A stretch of DNA of 7,272 nt from an uncultured Synergistaceae bacterium (GCA_902489135.1 CABTYW010000079.1:1-7272); one strand, 5' to 3'. Positions 1-6,478 are shown, counted from the first letter of the stretch. Numbers and translations: made by a program. The notes: a model not told the origin generated them from the letters alone.

Positions 1-76
1 AAAACGGTTCTCGGTTTTAAAAGCCCGAATCAGATCGTAGCAGAGTTTTTCTCTAAACGTAACATATGTCTTGACA
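1..76 (+). mobile_element. Right end of an IS element (terminal repeat plus transposase tail), body lies left of the window
   Basis: Read on the - strand from base 76 leftwards, the sequence begins TGTCAAGACATATGTTAC (76 to 59). The second IS at 7016-7033 begins TGCTAAGACATATGTTAC. The two share 16 of 18 bases, both start with TG as ends of IS3/IS481-type elements do, and they point in opposite directions. This is what the right end of one element and the left end of another copy would look like. The 14-bp core AAGACATATGTTAC is an exact match. The outer boundary is inferred from the alignment; no target duplication can be verified because the other end of this element is outside the window. 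Confidence 0.5.
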
Positions 77-81
77 GCTAA
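1..81 (+). CDS. Transposase, C-terminal fragment (5' part outside the window)
   Basis: Frame 1 is open from the first base to TAA at 79-81, while the other two + frames hit stops early. It encodes 26 residues including LGFKSPNQIVAEF followed by a basic Ser-Lys-Arg-Asn stretch. A short 'G-(F/W/Y)-(K)-(T/S)-P-x-(E/Q)' segment close to the C-terminus is typical of DDE integrase-type transposases (IS3, IS30, IS481 groups). The frame reads through the putative terminal repeat and stops five bases outside it, which is common in compact IS elements. It would be the same type of transposase as the one starting at 7120, and in the same orientation. Only 26 residues are visible, so the identification depends on the matching terminal repeat. 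Confidence 0.45.
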   Translation, partial: KTVLGFKSPNQIVAEFFSKRNICLDS

Positions 82-113
82 GAGGCCGTATCTTTTGCCG
101 GCGGAACGCGCCA

Positions 114-143
114 TTGACACGTCGCCGATCGAGGTGTTATGAT
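114..143 (+). promoter_or_regulatory. Promoter of the lipoprotein gene
   Basis: A consensus -35 TTGACA (114-119) is followed after 18 bases by TATGAT (138-143), a near-consensus -10; an overlapping GATAAT lies at 141-146. Transcription should start near 150, just before the palindrome at 153-168 and about 40 bases upstream of the lipoprotein start codon. The promoter lies about 40 bases outside the IS end, so it is not part of the element. Confidence 0.75.
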
Positions 144-152
144 AATATCAAT

Positions 153-168
153 GTTAGGTGAATCTAAC
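153..168. promoter_or_regulatory. Operator-like palindrome, DtxR/MntR-style
   Basis: GTTAGGTGAATCTAAC is a 16-bp inverted repeat with one mismatched pair outside the two centre bases. It sits at the expected transcription start, ten bases after the -10. Its TTAGGT half and the TTAG/CTAA ends resemble binding sites of DtxR/IdeR-type iron regulators (TTAGG...CCTAA). A repressor bound here would block initiation. The resemblance is by eye, and no regulator gene is in the window. Confidence 0.4.
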
Positions 169-191
169 TAAGGTAACCAAGGAGGCTGGAC

Positions 192-1475
192 ATGTTGAAA
201 AGCAGACTGACAGCGGCAATCGCCGCGCTGGCGCTGGCGGCGTGCGGGGCGGGGAGCGCCGAAAGCGCGCCGGTTTACGTGCTGATGAACGTTCCCTACA
301 ACGATTTTTACAAGGCGGAACTGACGAAGAACGCCGTACCGGTGGACGCGGTCACCTCGGCGACCGTCGCCAAGGCGAAAAACGCGCACCTGGTCGGAGG
401 CACCTACCACACCGGCGACGACACGGCGCTGATCATCGAAGGCGTGACGTTCCCCGTCAAGACCGACGAGGCGGCGCTGAAGGGATTTGTATTTGTCCAC
501 GCCGCTTCGGCCGACGAACTTTTCGCCCTCGGCAGCTACGCCTGGACTGAACTGGCGCAGGAGCCCGCGTTTTTCAAGGAAATGAGCGTATCCGACGGCG
601 CGCCCGCCTTCGGCAAGGTGCAGGGACTGCCGGAAGTGGCCGTCGCGAACGTGAAAGGCAGCGTCAGGACCATGACCCGGCGCGGCGACTACCAGATGAA
701 GCTGGACGGCTTCGACACCGACCCCGAGAAAGAAACGCTGTACGGCGTGATCGTCCGCACGGCGCAGAACGATTACGGCATGCGCCGTCTGGAGAACATC
801 TGGCGCGGCGGCCGCGAGCTGGGCTGGAACGTGGGCTACACCAAGTTCATCAAGGACGTCAACCCGACCTTCCCCGAGCACTACAAGACCCTGACGGGCA
901 CGACGATCACCGGCCTGAGCTATATCACCGACAAGGCCGTCTACAACGTGGACGCGCAAGTTTACCTGCCCGTCCTCACCGGCTGCCGCCTGAAGGTGGA
1001 AAACGCCATGGCCGCGGCCGGCGGCACGGCGTTTGCGATCGAGGGCGAACTGCCCAGGGATTACGTTCCCGCGTTCGACGTGCATGCGCTTGACGGCGCT
1101 TCGGCCGCCGACGGCCGCATCGTTTGGTCCGCGCAGAACAAGCCCGGCGAATACGAGGTGTACGTCAAGGACGAAAAAGGCGTGTACGAGACGCTGACGG
1201 CCGCGTTCGTGCTCTCGACCGACGCGCTGCCCGCCGCTTACGACGCGGAGGGCGGACGTCTCGTTCCCGTCGGCGGCGAAGAGGATTTCAAAAACTATCT
1301 GCGCTGCGTCCGCGAGCTGACGATCGATGGCACGGCGGTCAACCCGAAGAGAGTGAAGGTCATCGACGGCGAAGGCCGCCTCGATCTTTCCGCGCCGCTT
1401 TTCAAGGAGCGCAGCGCGGTGACTGTCCGCGCCGCCGGTTATCCCGACCTGAGCTTCGAAGCCGCGCGCCGCTGA
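192..1475 (+). CDS. Tp47-like surface lipoprotein
   Basis: The 427-residue product begins with a lipoprotein signal: a basic tip (K3, R5), a hydrophobic Ala/Leu stretch and the lipobox L-A-A-C with the lipidated cysteine at C18. It should therefore be exported and anchored to a membrane. The mature N-terminus has NVPYNDFYKAE (33-43) and VDAVTSAT (51-58). These recall the N-terminal domain of the Treponema pallidum 47-kDa lipoprotein Tp47 (YxxLSYADYWAGEL, then FDAVSRAT) and many gut-bacterial relatives annotated as 'penicillin-binding Tp47 domain' proteins. The length also matches Tp47 (434 residues). The C-terminal half looks like beta-rich, Ig-like modules. The start is fixed by AAGGAGG at 179-185, six bases before ATG. 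Tp47 itself binds penicillin, but its biological role is debated, so no enzymatic activity is claimed. The upstream palindrome and the neighbouring metal-transport genes hint at a metal-linked surface role, which is inference. Confidence 0.7.
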   Translation: MLKSRLTAAIAALALAACGAGSAESAPVYVLMNVPYNDFYKAELTKNAVPVDAVTSATVAKAKNAHLVGGTYHTGDDTALIIEGVTFPVKTDEAALKGFVFVHAASADELFALGSYAWTELAQEPAFFKEMSVSDGAPAFGKVQGLPEVAVANVKGSVRTMTRRGDYQMKLDGFDTDPEKETLYGVIVRTAQNDYGMRRLENIWRGGRELGWNVGYTKFIKDVNPTFPEHYKTLTGTTITGLSYITDKAVYNVDAQVYLPVLTGCRLKVENAMAAAGGTAFAIEGELPRDYVPAFDVHALDGASAADGRIVWSAQNKPGEYEVYVKDEKGVYETLTAAFVLSTDALPAAYDAEGGRLVPVGGEEDFKNYLRCVRELTIDGTAVNPKRVKVIDGEGRLDLSAPLFKERSAVTVRAAGYPDLSFEAARR

Positions 1476-1515
1476 CGCAAATCGACCTGTTTTGTCCGCG
1501 CCCCGGCGCGGCACG

Positions 1516-1568
1516 AAAGAAGCCTCTGGAAGTTCCCGCAAAGCGCGGGATTTTCTAGCGGCTTCTTT
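1516..1568. terminator. Nested-hairpin terminator between convergent genes
   Basis: Outer arms AAAGAAGCC (1516-1524) and GGCTTCTTT (1560-1568) pair perfectly over 9 bp. Between them lies a second perfect stem, TCCCGC (1534-1539) with GCGGGA (1545-1550). The stretch TTTATTATAAT follows the outer arm on the + strand, and the A-rich left arm gives a short U run on the - strand. It lies between the lipoprotein gene (+) and the ZIP gene (-), so it can serve both, better for the + direction. Confidence 0.65.
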
Positions 1569-1602
1569 ATTATAATCATGAGTTGTTCTTCAACCGCCGT
1601 TC

Positions 1603-2391
1603 TTACCCCAGCATCACGTCCAGCGCCATCATGACGCTGAACCCCAGAGCGAACGAGAGCGTGCCGCAATCGGAGTGGGGAGGCTGCGACATCTCTGGGA
1701 TCAGTTCCTCGACGACGACGTAGATCATGGCGCCGGCGGCGAAGCTGAGCAGATAGGGCATGGCCGGAACGACCAGACCGATGGCCAGCAGCGTGCCGGC
1801 CGCGCCCAGCGGCTCGACGGCGCCGGAGAGCACACCGCCCGCGAACGCTTTCCATTTGCTCTGCCCTTCGGCGTGGAGCGGCATGGAGATGATCGCCCCT
1901 TCCGGAAAGTTCTGGATGGCGATGCCAACGGCCAGCGCCAGCGCGCTCATCGGCGTGATGTTCGCCGTGCCCGCCAGCAGGCCGGCGTACACTACGCCGA
2001 CGGCCATGCCCTCGGGCACGTTGTGGATCGTCACCGCCAGAACCATCATCGTCGTGCGCGCCAGACGGCTGCGCGGCCCCTCCGCCTCTTGGCTGAACTG
2101 GTGCAGGTGCGGAATGGCGTGGTCGAGCAACAGCAGGAACAGGATCCCCAGCCAGAAGCCGGCGACCGACGGCACGACGGCGCCCCGGCCGTAATGCGCC
2201 GCCAGATCGATGGCCGGGATCAGCAGGCTCCACACGGAGGCGGCGACCATCACGCCGGCGGCGAAGCCGGTGAGGCTTTTCTGCACGTTTTCCCTCATGT
2301 TGCCCTTCATGAAAAAAACGCAGGCCGCGCCCAGGCTCGTGCCCAAAAATGGGATCAGGATCCCCGCGGTCACGTGAACGGCGTTTGTCAC
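1603..2391 (-). CDS. ZIP-family divalent metal transporter (GufA/ZupT-like)
   Basis: The product is a 262-residue integral membrane protein with about eight hydrophobic segments, the usual size and topology of the ZIP family, which moves Zn2+, Fe2+, Mn2+ or related ions into the cytoplasm. The two metal-coordinating signatures are intact: HNVPEG (123-128) in the fourth helix and QNFPEGA (160-166) in the fifth. A further EELIPE (228-233) near the C-terminus is typical of GufA/ZupT members. A His-containing loop, DHAIPHLHQF (90-99), precedes the fourth helix. Translation starts at GTG (2391-2389) behind GGGAG. The gene begins 16 bases after the stop of the upstream methyltransferase, so it is the third gene of a - strand operon that starts near 3900. 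The specific metal cannot be read from the sequence. Confidence 0.92.
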   Translation of the reverse strand: MTNAVHVTAGILIPFLGTSLGAACVFFMKGNMRENVQKSLTGFAAGVMVAASVWSLLIPAIDLAAHYGRGAVVPSVAGFWLGILFLLLLDHAIPHLHQFSQEAEGPRSRLARTTMMVLAVTIHNVPEGMAVGVVYAGLLAGTANITPMSALALAVGIAIQNFPEGAIISMPLHAEGQSKWKAFAGGVLSGAVEPLGAAGTLLAIGLVVPAMPYLLSFAAGAMIYVVVEELIPEMSQPPHSDCGTLSFALGFSVMMALDVMLG

Positions 2392-2407
2392 GATGATTTC
2401 ACTCCCG

Positions 2408-3198
2408 TCATTTTCTTCCCGTCAGCAGCGTCGAGCCCTTGAGCATCAGACGCCGGGCCTCGCCCGGGCTCATGAACATGCCCCCGGTCGTGTCGAGCAG
2501 CTGAACTTCTTCATACCCCTGCCGCTTCAGTTCGTCGGCGAAGGCCCGCATGTCGCCGTAGCGCGACGGCGTCATCAGGTCGTGAATGGCGAAGACGCCG
2601 CCCTTCTTCAGCACGCGCAGCGTTTCCAGAAGCAATTCCTGTTTGTCGGCGCCGGTTACGTTGTGATACACGTAGTTGCTGGTGACGGCGTCGAAGCTCT
2701 CGTCGGGAAAGTCCAGCTTCAGCGCGTCGCCGCGGGCGAAGCTGACGTTGTTCGTCCCCTCGGCCGCCGCGTTGCGCTCGCAAAGCGGCTTGTTGTACGA
2801 GGCGTACTCGTGCCCCCAGCGGTCGACGCCCAGCATGGAACCCTGCGGATTGCGTTTGGCGCAGGCGATCGTCAGCGCGCCGCTGCCGCAGCTCACGTCC
2901 AGCCCGCAGCCTCCCGGCGGCAGTTCGACGTACCGCGCCGTTCCCTCCACGACCTGACGCGCCAGCTGCCGTTTGCCATTATAGGAAAAAGCGCGGTACA
3001 TGACGATGAACTGCGCCGCGAGAAGGGGCAGAGCGCGCAGATCGTCCCGGCGGCGACGGCCCATGCGATCCGCGCCGTCCATCCCACGCCCCAGCCGGCG
3101 ACGCCGAAGACGGCGAAACAGAGTCCGGCGGCCGCGGCGGCGGCGAGCAGCGCCACGATCAGACCTTTCGGCACCCAGTTTTTATAATCGGCTTTCAT
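2408..3198 (-). pseudogene. Membrane-anchored SAM-dependent methyltransferase with a one-base frameshift
   Basis: The natural start is ATG at 3198, behind AGGAG and 19 bases after the upstream stop. The N-terminus MKADYKNWVPKG leads into two hydrophobic helices. The reading frame is then lost: the - strand run CCCC (3028 to 3025) is one base short. With five C the protein continues smoothly through the second helix (LLAAQFIVMYRAF) into a class I methyltransferase domain. It would have 263 residues with motif I at about 101-107 (D-V-S-C-G-S-G, with Ser where Gly is usual), an acidic strand-2 end (GVDRWG), and the strand-4/5 region SNYVYHNV...LRVLKKGG. As given, frame 1 yields a 101-residue dead end and the catalytic part lacks a proper start; an ATG at 3082 exists but precedes an Arg-rich non-native stretch. 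The cause may be a real mutation or a homopolymer sequencing error. The substrate is unknown. Confidence 0.8.
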
Positions 3199-3217
3199 GA
3201 TGCGGATTCATCTCCTG

Positions 3218-3850
3218 TCATTGTGATTCCGGCTTGCGCCCGACGACGGTGTAGATCAGGCCGCGCAGCCGTTCGTTTCTGATCACCGCGAAGCCGTGGC
3301 GCTCCATGCGCGCCGCGATGGCGTGCCGGTTTTCGGCGTGGCAGTCGCCGCTTCGCAGCAGCGGGAAAACGATGTGGTTGTCAAACCACGCTCCCAGGCC
3401 GCCGACGCCCGTGTCGGAGAGCAGATACAGCCCTCCCGGCTTGAGAACGCGGTGGGCCTCCCGCATGGCCTCGTCGGCGTAGGGATAATGGTGAAAGCTC
3501 TGAATGCACGTGACGACGTCGAAAGTTCCGTCCGCCCAGGGCAGTTTGTTGGCGCTTCCCAAAACGAATTCCGCGCCGGGGATTTTTTTTCCGCGCGCGA
3601 TTTCGATCATCCCTTCCGAGATGTCAAGCCCCTTGTAAACGGCGCGCCGCTGCCGGGCCAGCCCGTCGAGGAGAAACCCCGTGCCGCAGCCGACGTCGAG
3701 CAGCGATTCGTACCGTATCTCCCGGAAATACGCCAGCGCGTCGGCGCCGCTGACTCTGGCCGGGCCGGAATAATACACGCCGGTGTTTTCGTCGTAGACG
3801 GCGGCTTGCTTGTTGAAATGGCGGCGGGAAAGTTCTTCGTAGTTTTTCGT
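3218..3850 (-). CDS. Class I SAM-dependent methyltransferase (Methyltransf_11 type)
   Basis: This is a soluble SAM-dependent methyltransferase. From the proposed start it has 210 residues, with motif I D-V-G-C-G-T-G at 52-58, the strand-2 acid in KGLDIS, and the later FDVVTCIQSFHHYPYADEA and HRVLKPGG segments, all in the usual order. The start is unusual. A standard start exists only at GTG 3778-3776, which would remove the conserved N-terminal helix (NYEELSRRHFNKQAAVYDEN) found before the SAM domain in this family. In the same frame upstream there is no ATG, GTG or TTG before the stop, but GGGGAGG (3865 to 3859) lies eight bases before an ACG codon (3850-3848), ideal spacing for initiation there. 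I chose that start. Either ACG is used, or an ATG was mutated to ACG. It is the first gene of the - strand operon. The methyl acceptor is unknown. Confidence 0.8.
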   Translation of the reverse strand, partial: TKNYEELSRRHFNKQAAVYDENTGVYYSGPARVSGADALAYFREIRYESLLDVGCGTGFLLDGLARQRRAVYKGLDISEGMIEIARGKKIPGAEFVLGSANKLPWADGTFDVVTCIQSFHHYPYADEAMREAHRVLKPGGLYLLSDTGVGGLGAWFDNHIVFPLLRSGDCHAENRHAIAARMERHGFAVIRNERLRGLIYTVVGRKPESQ

Positions 3851-3887
3851 GCCGATCGCCTCCCCATTGTCTTCTTCGAATATGAAT

Positions 3888-3903
3888 TAGTTTCAGCAAA
3901 CTA
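3888..3903. promoter_or_regulatory. Operator-like palindrome over the - strand transcription start
   Basis: TAGTTTCAGCAAACTA is a perfect inverted repeat, six bases per arm around CAGC. It begins three bases after the - strand -10 and covers the expected transcription start, a classic repressor position. It could regulate the operon that contains the ZIP transporter. The repressor is not identified. Confidence 0.4.
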
Positions 3904-3905
3904 TA

Positions 3906-3933
3906 AATATATCACGCGCCGCTTGAAAATCAA
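3906..3933 (-). promoter_or_regulatory. Promoter of the methyltransferase-ZIP operon
   Basis: On the - strand, TTGATT (3933 to 3928) is followed after 16 bases by TATATT (3911 to 3906). Transcription would start near 3899, about 50 bases before the ACG start and inside the palindrome at 3888-3903. The region is AT-rich against a GC-rich background. Confidence 0.55.
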
Positions 3934-3998
3934 GACCTCGGGGCGCTTGGAGGAAGCGTGGAGCGCGAAGCCGTTTTTGCGCCGGCCGCCGGGCGCAT

Positions 3999-4026
3999 TT
4001 GACAAGATGAAGAAATATGTTATATT
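3999..4026 (+). promoter_or_regulatory. Promoter of the P-ATPase operon
   Basis: A consensus TTGACA (3999-4004) is followed after 16 bases by TATATT (4021-4026). Transcription should start near 4033, leaving a leader of about 70 bases before the first gene. It is divergent from the - strand promoter, about 65 bases away. Confidence 0.7.
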
Positions 4027-4069
4027 TTAGCCGAAATTAAGCGGAACGACACTGAAATCGGCATTTTTG

Positions 4070-4083
4070 AGGGAGATCTCCCT
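4070..4083. promoter_or_regulatory. 14-bp palindrome in the leader of the ATPase operon
   Basis: AGGGAGATCTCCCT is a perfect 14-bp palindrome between the promoter and the first gene, ending 21 bases before the start codon. It may be an operator or a small RNA hairpin (five pairs, GATC loop). Its left arm resembles a Shine-Dalgarno sequence, but the start codon uses AAGGA at 4090-4094. Confidence 0.35.
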
Positions 4084-4104
4084 GATGGAAAGGATGATCC
4101 GAGA

Positions 4105-4332
4105 ATGGACAACAAGTGGCTCTATTTTGCGGCGGGAATCGTGGTTGGCGCCGGCGCCTACGCGCTGGTGCAGAGCGGCGCGGCCCGAAAGGCCGCAGTG
4201 AAGATCGCCGGCAAAGGCTTGGAACTTCAGGAAAAAGTCGCCGCCATGGCCGCGCAGGCGAAAGAATCCGCGGAAGACATTGTGGCTGAGGCGAAGGCGG
4301 CCAGGGAAACCGCCGGCGCCGCGGAAGCGTAG
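4105..4332 (+). CDS. Small single-span membrane protein, DUF6110-like, linked to P-type ATPase
   Basis: The 75-residue product has one hydrophobic helix (about residues 5-22, Gly/Ala/Val-rich with G11, G15 and G17) followed by a long Ala/Glu/Lys-rich helix, probably coiled-coil. Its segment KESAEDIVAEAKA closely recalls the end of DUF6110 proteins, which occur next to P-type ATPases and HMA_2-domain proteins. It is the first gene of the operon, about 70 bases behind the promoter, and the ATPase follows 54 bases later. By analogy with mycobacterial PacL proteins, which are small, membrane-anchored, Ala/Glu-rich and paired with the metal ATPases CtpC, CtpG and CtpV, it may stabilise or cluster the ATPase. 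Unlike PacL1 it has no His/Asp-rich metal-binding tail and contains no Cys or His at all. The role is inferred. AAGGA lies 10 bases before ATG. Confidence 0.7.
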   Translation: MDNKWLYFAAGIVVGAGAYALVQSGAARKAAVKIAGKGLELQEKVAAMAAQAKESAEDIVAEAKAARETAGAAEA

Positions 4333-4341
4333 CAGAGGACT

Positions 4342-4380
4342 GAAGGCGAGGCACGAACGGCGCTTCGCCTTCGTTTTATT
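4342..4380 (+). terminator. Internal terminator/attenuator between helper and ATPase genes
   Basis: GAAGGCGAGGC (4342-4352) pairs with GCTTCGCCTTC (4362-4372): eleven pairs including one G-U, loop of nine bases. GTTTTATTTT follows directly. This has the form of an intrinsic terminator and occupies most of the 54-base gap between the two genes. Partial read-through would give more helper than ATPase transcript. Confidence 0.6.
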
Positions 4381-4386
4381 TTCGAC

Positions 4387-6477
4387 ATGAAATATCAGAT
4401 TGTTCATGAATTGCCGGGGCGCATCCGCTTCCGCGTCGATCCCGCCGAGGCGTTTTCCGTCCGCGAGGCGGCGGTCGTCGCCGCCCTGCTGGAAACGCAG
4501 CCTGGCATCGCGCGGGCGCAGGCGAACTGGCGCACGCGCGGCGTGCTGGTGAACTTCGCGCCGCAGAGCCGCGACACCGTGCTGATGACGATGACGGCGC
4601 TGACGAAAGAATTTTACGGAGAGATCGCCGCGGAGATGCCCGCCGCGCCGGAACGCCAGCCCGGGCTGGCGCAGATCCTTCTGGGCACCGCGGCGCGCGT
4701 CGCATTCCGTTCGTTGTTCCCGCTGACCGTGCGCAACGTCATGACGGCCTGGCGCGCGCTGCCGTACTTCCGCCGCGGGCTGGGGAGCCTTGTCGGCCGG
4801 CGGCGGCTGAACGTCTCCGTCCTCGACGCGGCGGCTATCGCCGCCTCCATGCTGCAGCGCGATTTCCGCACGGCCTCGACGGTGATGTATCTGCTTGGCC
4901 TCGGCGACGAACTGGAGGAGTGGACGCACCGCCGCTCGCGCCAGAACCTCAGCGACAGCCTGCAGCTCAAAGTCGATTCCGTCTGGCTCTGCGGCGACGA
5001 CGGCGTCGAGCGGGAGATCCCCGCCCGGCTCCTGAAAAAAGGCGACCGCATCGTCGTGCGCCAAGGCAGCATGATCCCCGCCGACGGTGTCGTCGTCGGC
5101 GGCGAAGCCACCGTCAACCAATCGACGATGACCGGCGAATCGGAGCCGGTGCACCGCACGCGGGACCAAAGCGTTTTCGCCGGTACGATCCTCGAGGAAG
5201 GCGAGCTGACCGTCCGCGTTACGGCGCTTGCCGGCGGCACGCGCGTCGACGAGATCGCGCGCCTGATCGACGAGTCCGAGAGCCGCAAAGCCCTCGTGCA
5301 GACCCGCGCCGAACGCATGGCCGACTCGCTCGTGCCCTACAACTTCCTGCTGGCCGGATTGATTTTCCTGTTCACGCGCAGCGTGCGGCGCGCCTCGGCG
5401 GCGCTGATGGCCGACTACTCCTGCGCGATCAAGCTGGCGACGCCGCTGACCATCCTCACGACCATGTCGGCGGGCGTCAAGCAGGGCGTGCTCATCAAGG
5501 GCGGCAAATATCTCGAAGCCCTCAGCGCCGTGGACACCGTCGTCTTCGACAAAACTGGCACGCTTACCGTCGCGTCGCCGCAGGTGGCCCGCGTGGTGCC
5601 GCTCAACGGCTCCAGCCGCGACGACGTGCTGCGGATCGCCGCCTGTCTCGAAGAACATTTTCCGCATTCGCTGGCCCGCGCCGTCGTGCGCCGGGCCCAG
5701 GACGAAGGGCTCAAGCACGAAGAGGAGCACGACAAGCTCCAGTACGTGGTCGCGCACGGCATCCGTTCCACGCTCTACGGGCGGCAGGCCCTGATCGGCA
5801 GCGCGCACTTCGTCTTCGACGACGAACGCGTCGCCTGCCCCGCCGAGCTCAAACGGAAGATCAGCGCCGAAGCCCGCGGCGCCACCACGCTCTATCTGGC
5901 CCTCGGCGACAAACTGGCCGGCGTCATCTACATCGAAGACCCGCTGCGCGCCGAGGCCAAATCGGTGATCGGCGAACTGCGCCGCGAAGGCGTGCGCCGC
6001 GTCGTCATGCTCACCGGCGACAACGACCACACCGCCCGCCACGTGGCCTCCGCCCTCGGCGTGGACGAATACCGCGCCGAACTGCTGCCCGCCGGCAAGA
6101 TCGACTGCATCCGCCGCATGACCGCCGCCGGCAGCAGAGTCGCCATGGTCGGCGACGGCATCAACGACAGTCCGTCGCTGGCCGCCGCCAGCGTGGGCGT
6201 CTCGCTGAGCAGCGCCACCGACATCGCCCGGGAAGTGGCCGACGTCGTGCTTTATCAGGGGCTCTCCAAGCTGCCCGTCGCCCGCCGCCTCAGTTGCCGC
6301 GCCATGGCCAAGATCCGCCGCAACTACAACGGCATCGTCGGCGTCAACTCGGCCATCATCCTGCTCGGCGTGGCGGGGATCCTCTCGCCCGGCGTCTCGG
6401 CCCTGCTGCACAATCTTTTCACGCTGGGCGTGTCGCTGTACAGCATGAAGCCCGTCAGCGGCGAAAGGGAGGATTGA
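4387..6477 (+). CDS. Heavy-metal P1B-type ATPase with N-terminal HMA_2-like domain
   Basis: This 696-residue membrane pump couples ATP hydrolysis to metal transport, most likely export. The catalytic core is complete: actuator loop T-G-E-S at 249-252, phosphorylated aspartate D388 in DKTGT, T-G-D-N at 543-546 and GDGINDSP at 589-596. Residues 1 to about 75 form an HMA-like fold beginning HELPGRIRFRV but lacking any Cys, so no CxxC metal site. Two classical P1B signatures are altered. The helix-4 motif is YSCAIKLATP, with C346 preceded by Ser and followed by Ala instead of Cys-Pro-Cys, and the nucleotide-domain motif reads FPHSLA with H427 followed by Ser rather than Pro. This pattern fits the subfamily found with DUF6110 and HMA_2 genes. 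The metal is not predictable here. The ATG has no Shine-Dalgarno sequence; T-rich DNA precedes it. The start is supported by the domain beginning at once. Confidence 0.93.
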   Translation: MKYQIVHELPGRIRFRVDPAEAFSVREAAVVAALLETQPGIARAQANWRTRGVLVNFAPQSRDTVLMTMTALTKEFYGEIAAEMPAAPERQPGLAQILLGTAARVAFRSLFPLTVRNVMTAWRALPYFRRGLGSLVGRRRLNVSVLDAAAIAASMLQRDFRTASTVMYLLGLGDELEEWTHRRSRQNLSDSLQLKVDSVWLCGDDGVEREIPARLLKKGDRIVVRQGSMIPADGVVVGGEATVNQSTMTGESEPVHRTRDQSVFAGTILEEGELTVRVTALAGGTRVDEIARLIDESESRKALVQTRAERMADSLVPYNFLLAGLIFLFTRSVRRASAALMADYSCAIKLATPLTILTTMSAGVKQGVLIKGGKYLEALSAVDTVVFDKTGTLTVASPQVARVVPLNGSSRDDVLRIAACLEEHFPHSLARAVVRRAQDEGLKHEEEHDKLQYVVAHGIRSTLYGRQALIGSAHFVFDDERVACPAELKRKISAEARGATTLYLALGDKLAGVIYIEDPLRAEAKSVIGELRREGVRRVVMLTGDNDHTARHVASALGVDEYRAELLPAGKIDCIRRMTAAGSRVAMVGDGINDSPSLAAASVGVSLSSATDIAREVADVVLYQGLSKLPVARRLSCRAMAKIRRNYNGIVGVNSAIILLGVAGILSPGVSALLHNLFTLGVSLYSMKPVSGERED

Positions 6478-6478
6478 C

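Noticed and set aside
168..1541. A 457-codon - strand frame opposite the lipoprotein gene
   Set aside because: The + strand frame has a ribosome binding site, lipobox and family-like motifs. The antisense product is Arg/His/Gly-rich with no recognisable domain.
3583..3590. A run of eight T inside the first methyltransferase gene as a phase-variation tract
   Set aside because: The frame is intact across it and it encodes a normal Lys-Lys in a surface loop. There is no evidence of length variation in a single sequence.
3607..3867. ATG at 3867 as the start of the first methyltransferase
   Set aside because: It is in a different frame from the SAM domain, its product is low-complexity, and its ATG overlaps the likely ribosome binding site of the ACG start.
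4030..4067. GCCGA (4030-4034) and TCGGC (4058-4062) followed by ATTTTT as a leader attenuator
   Set aside because: The stem is only five pairs with a 23-base loop, too weak to claim.
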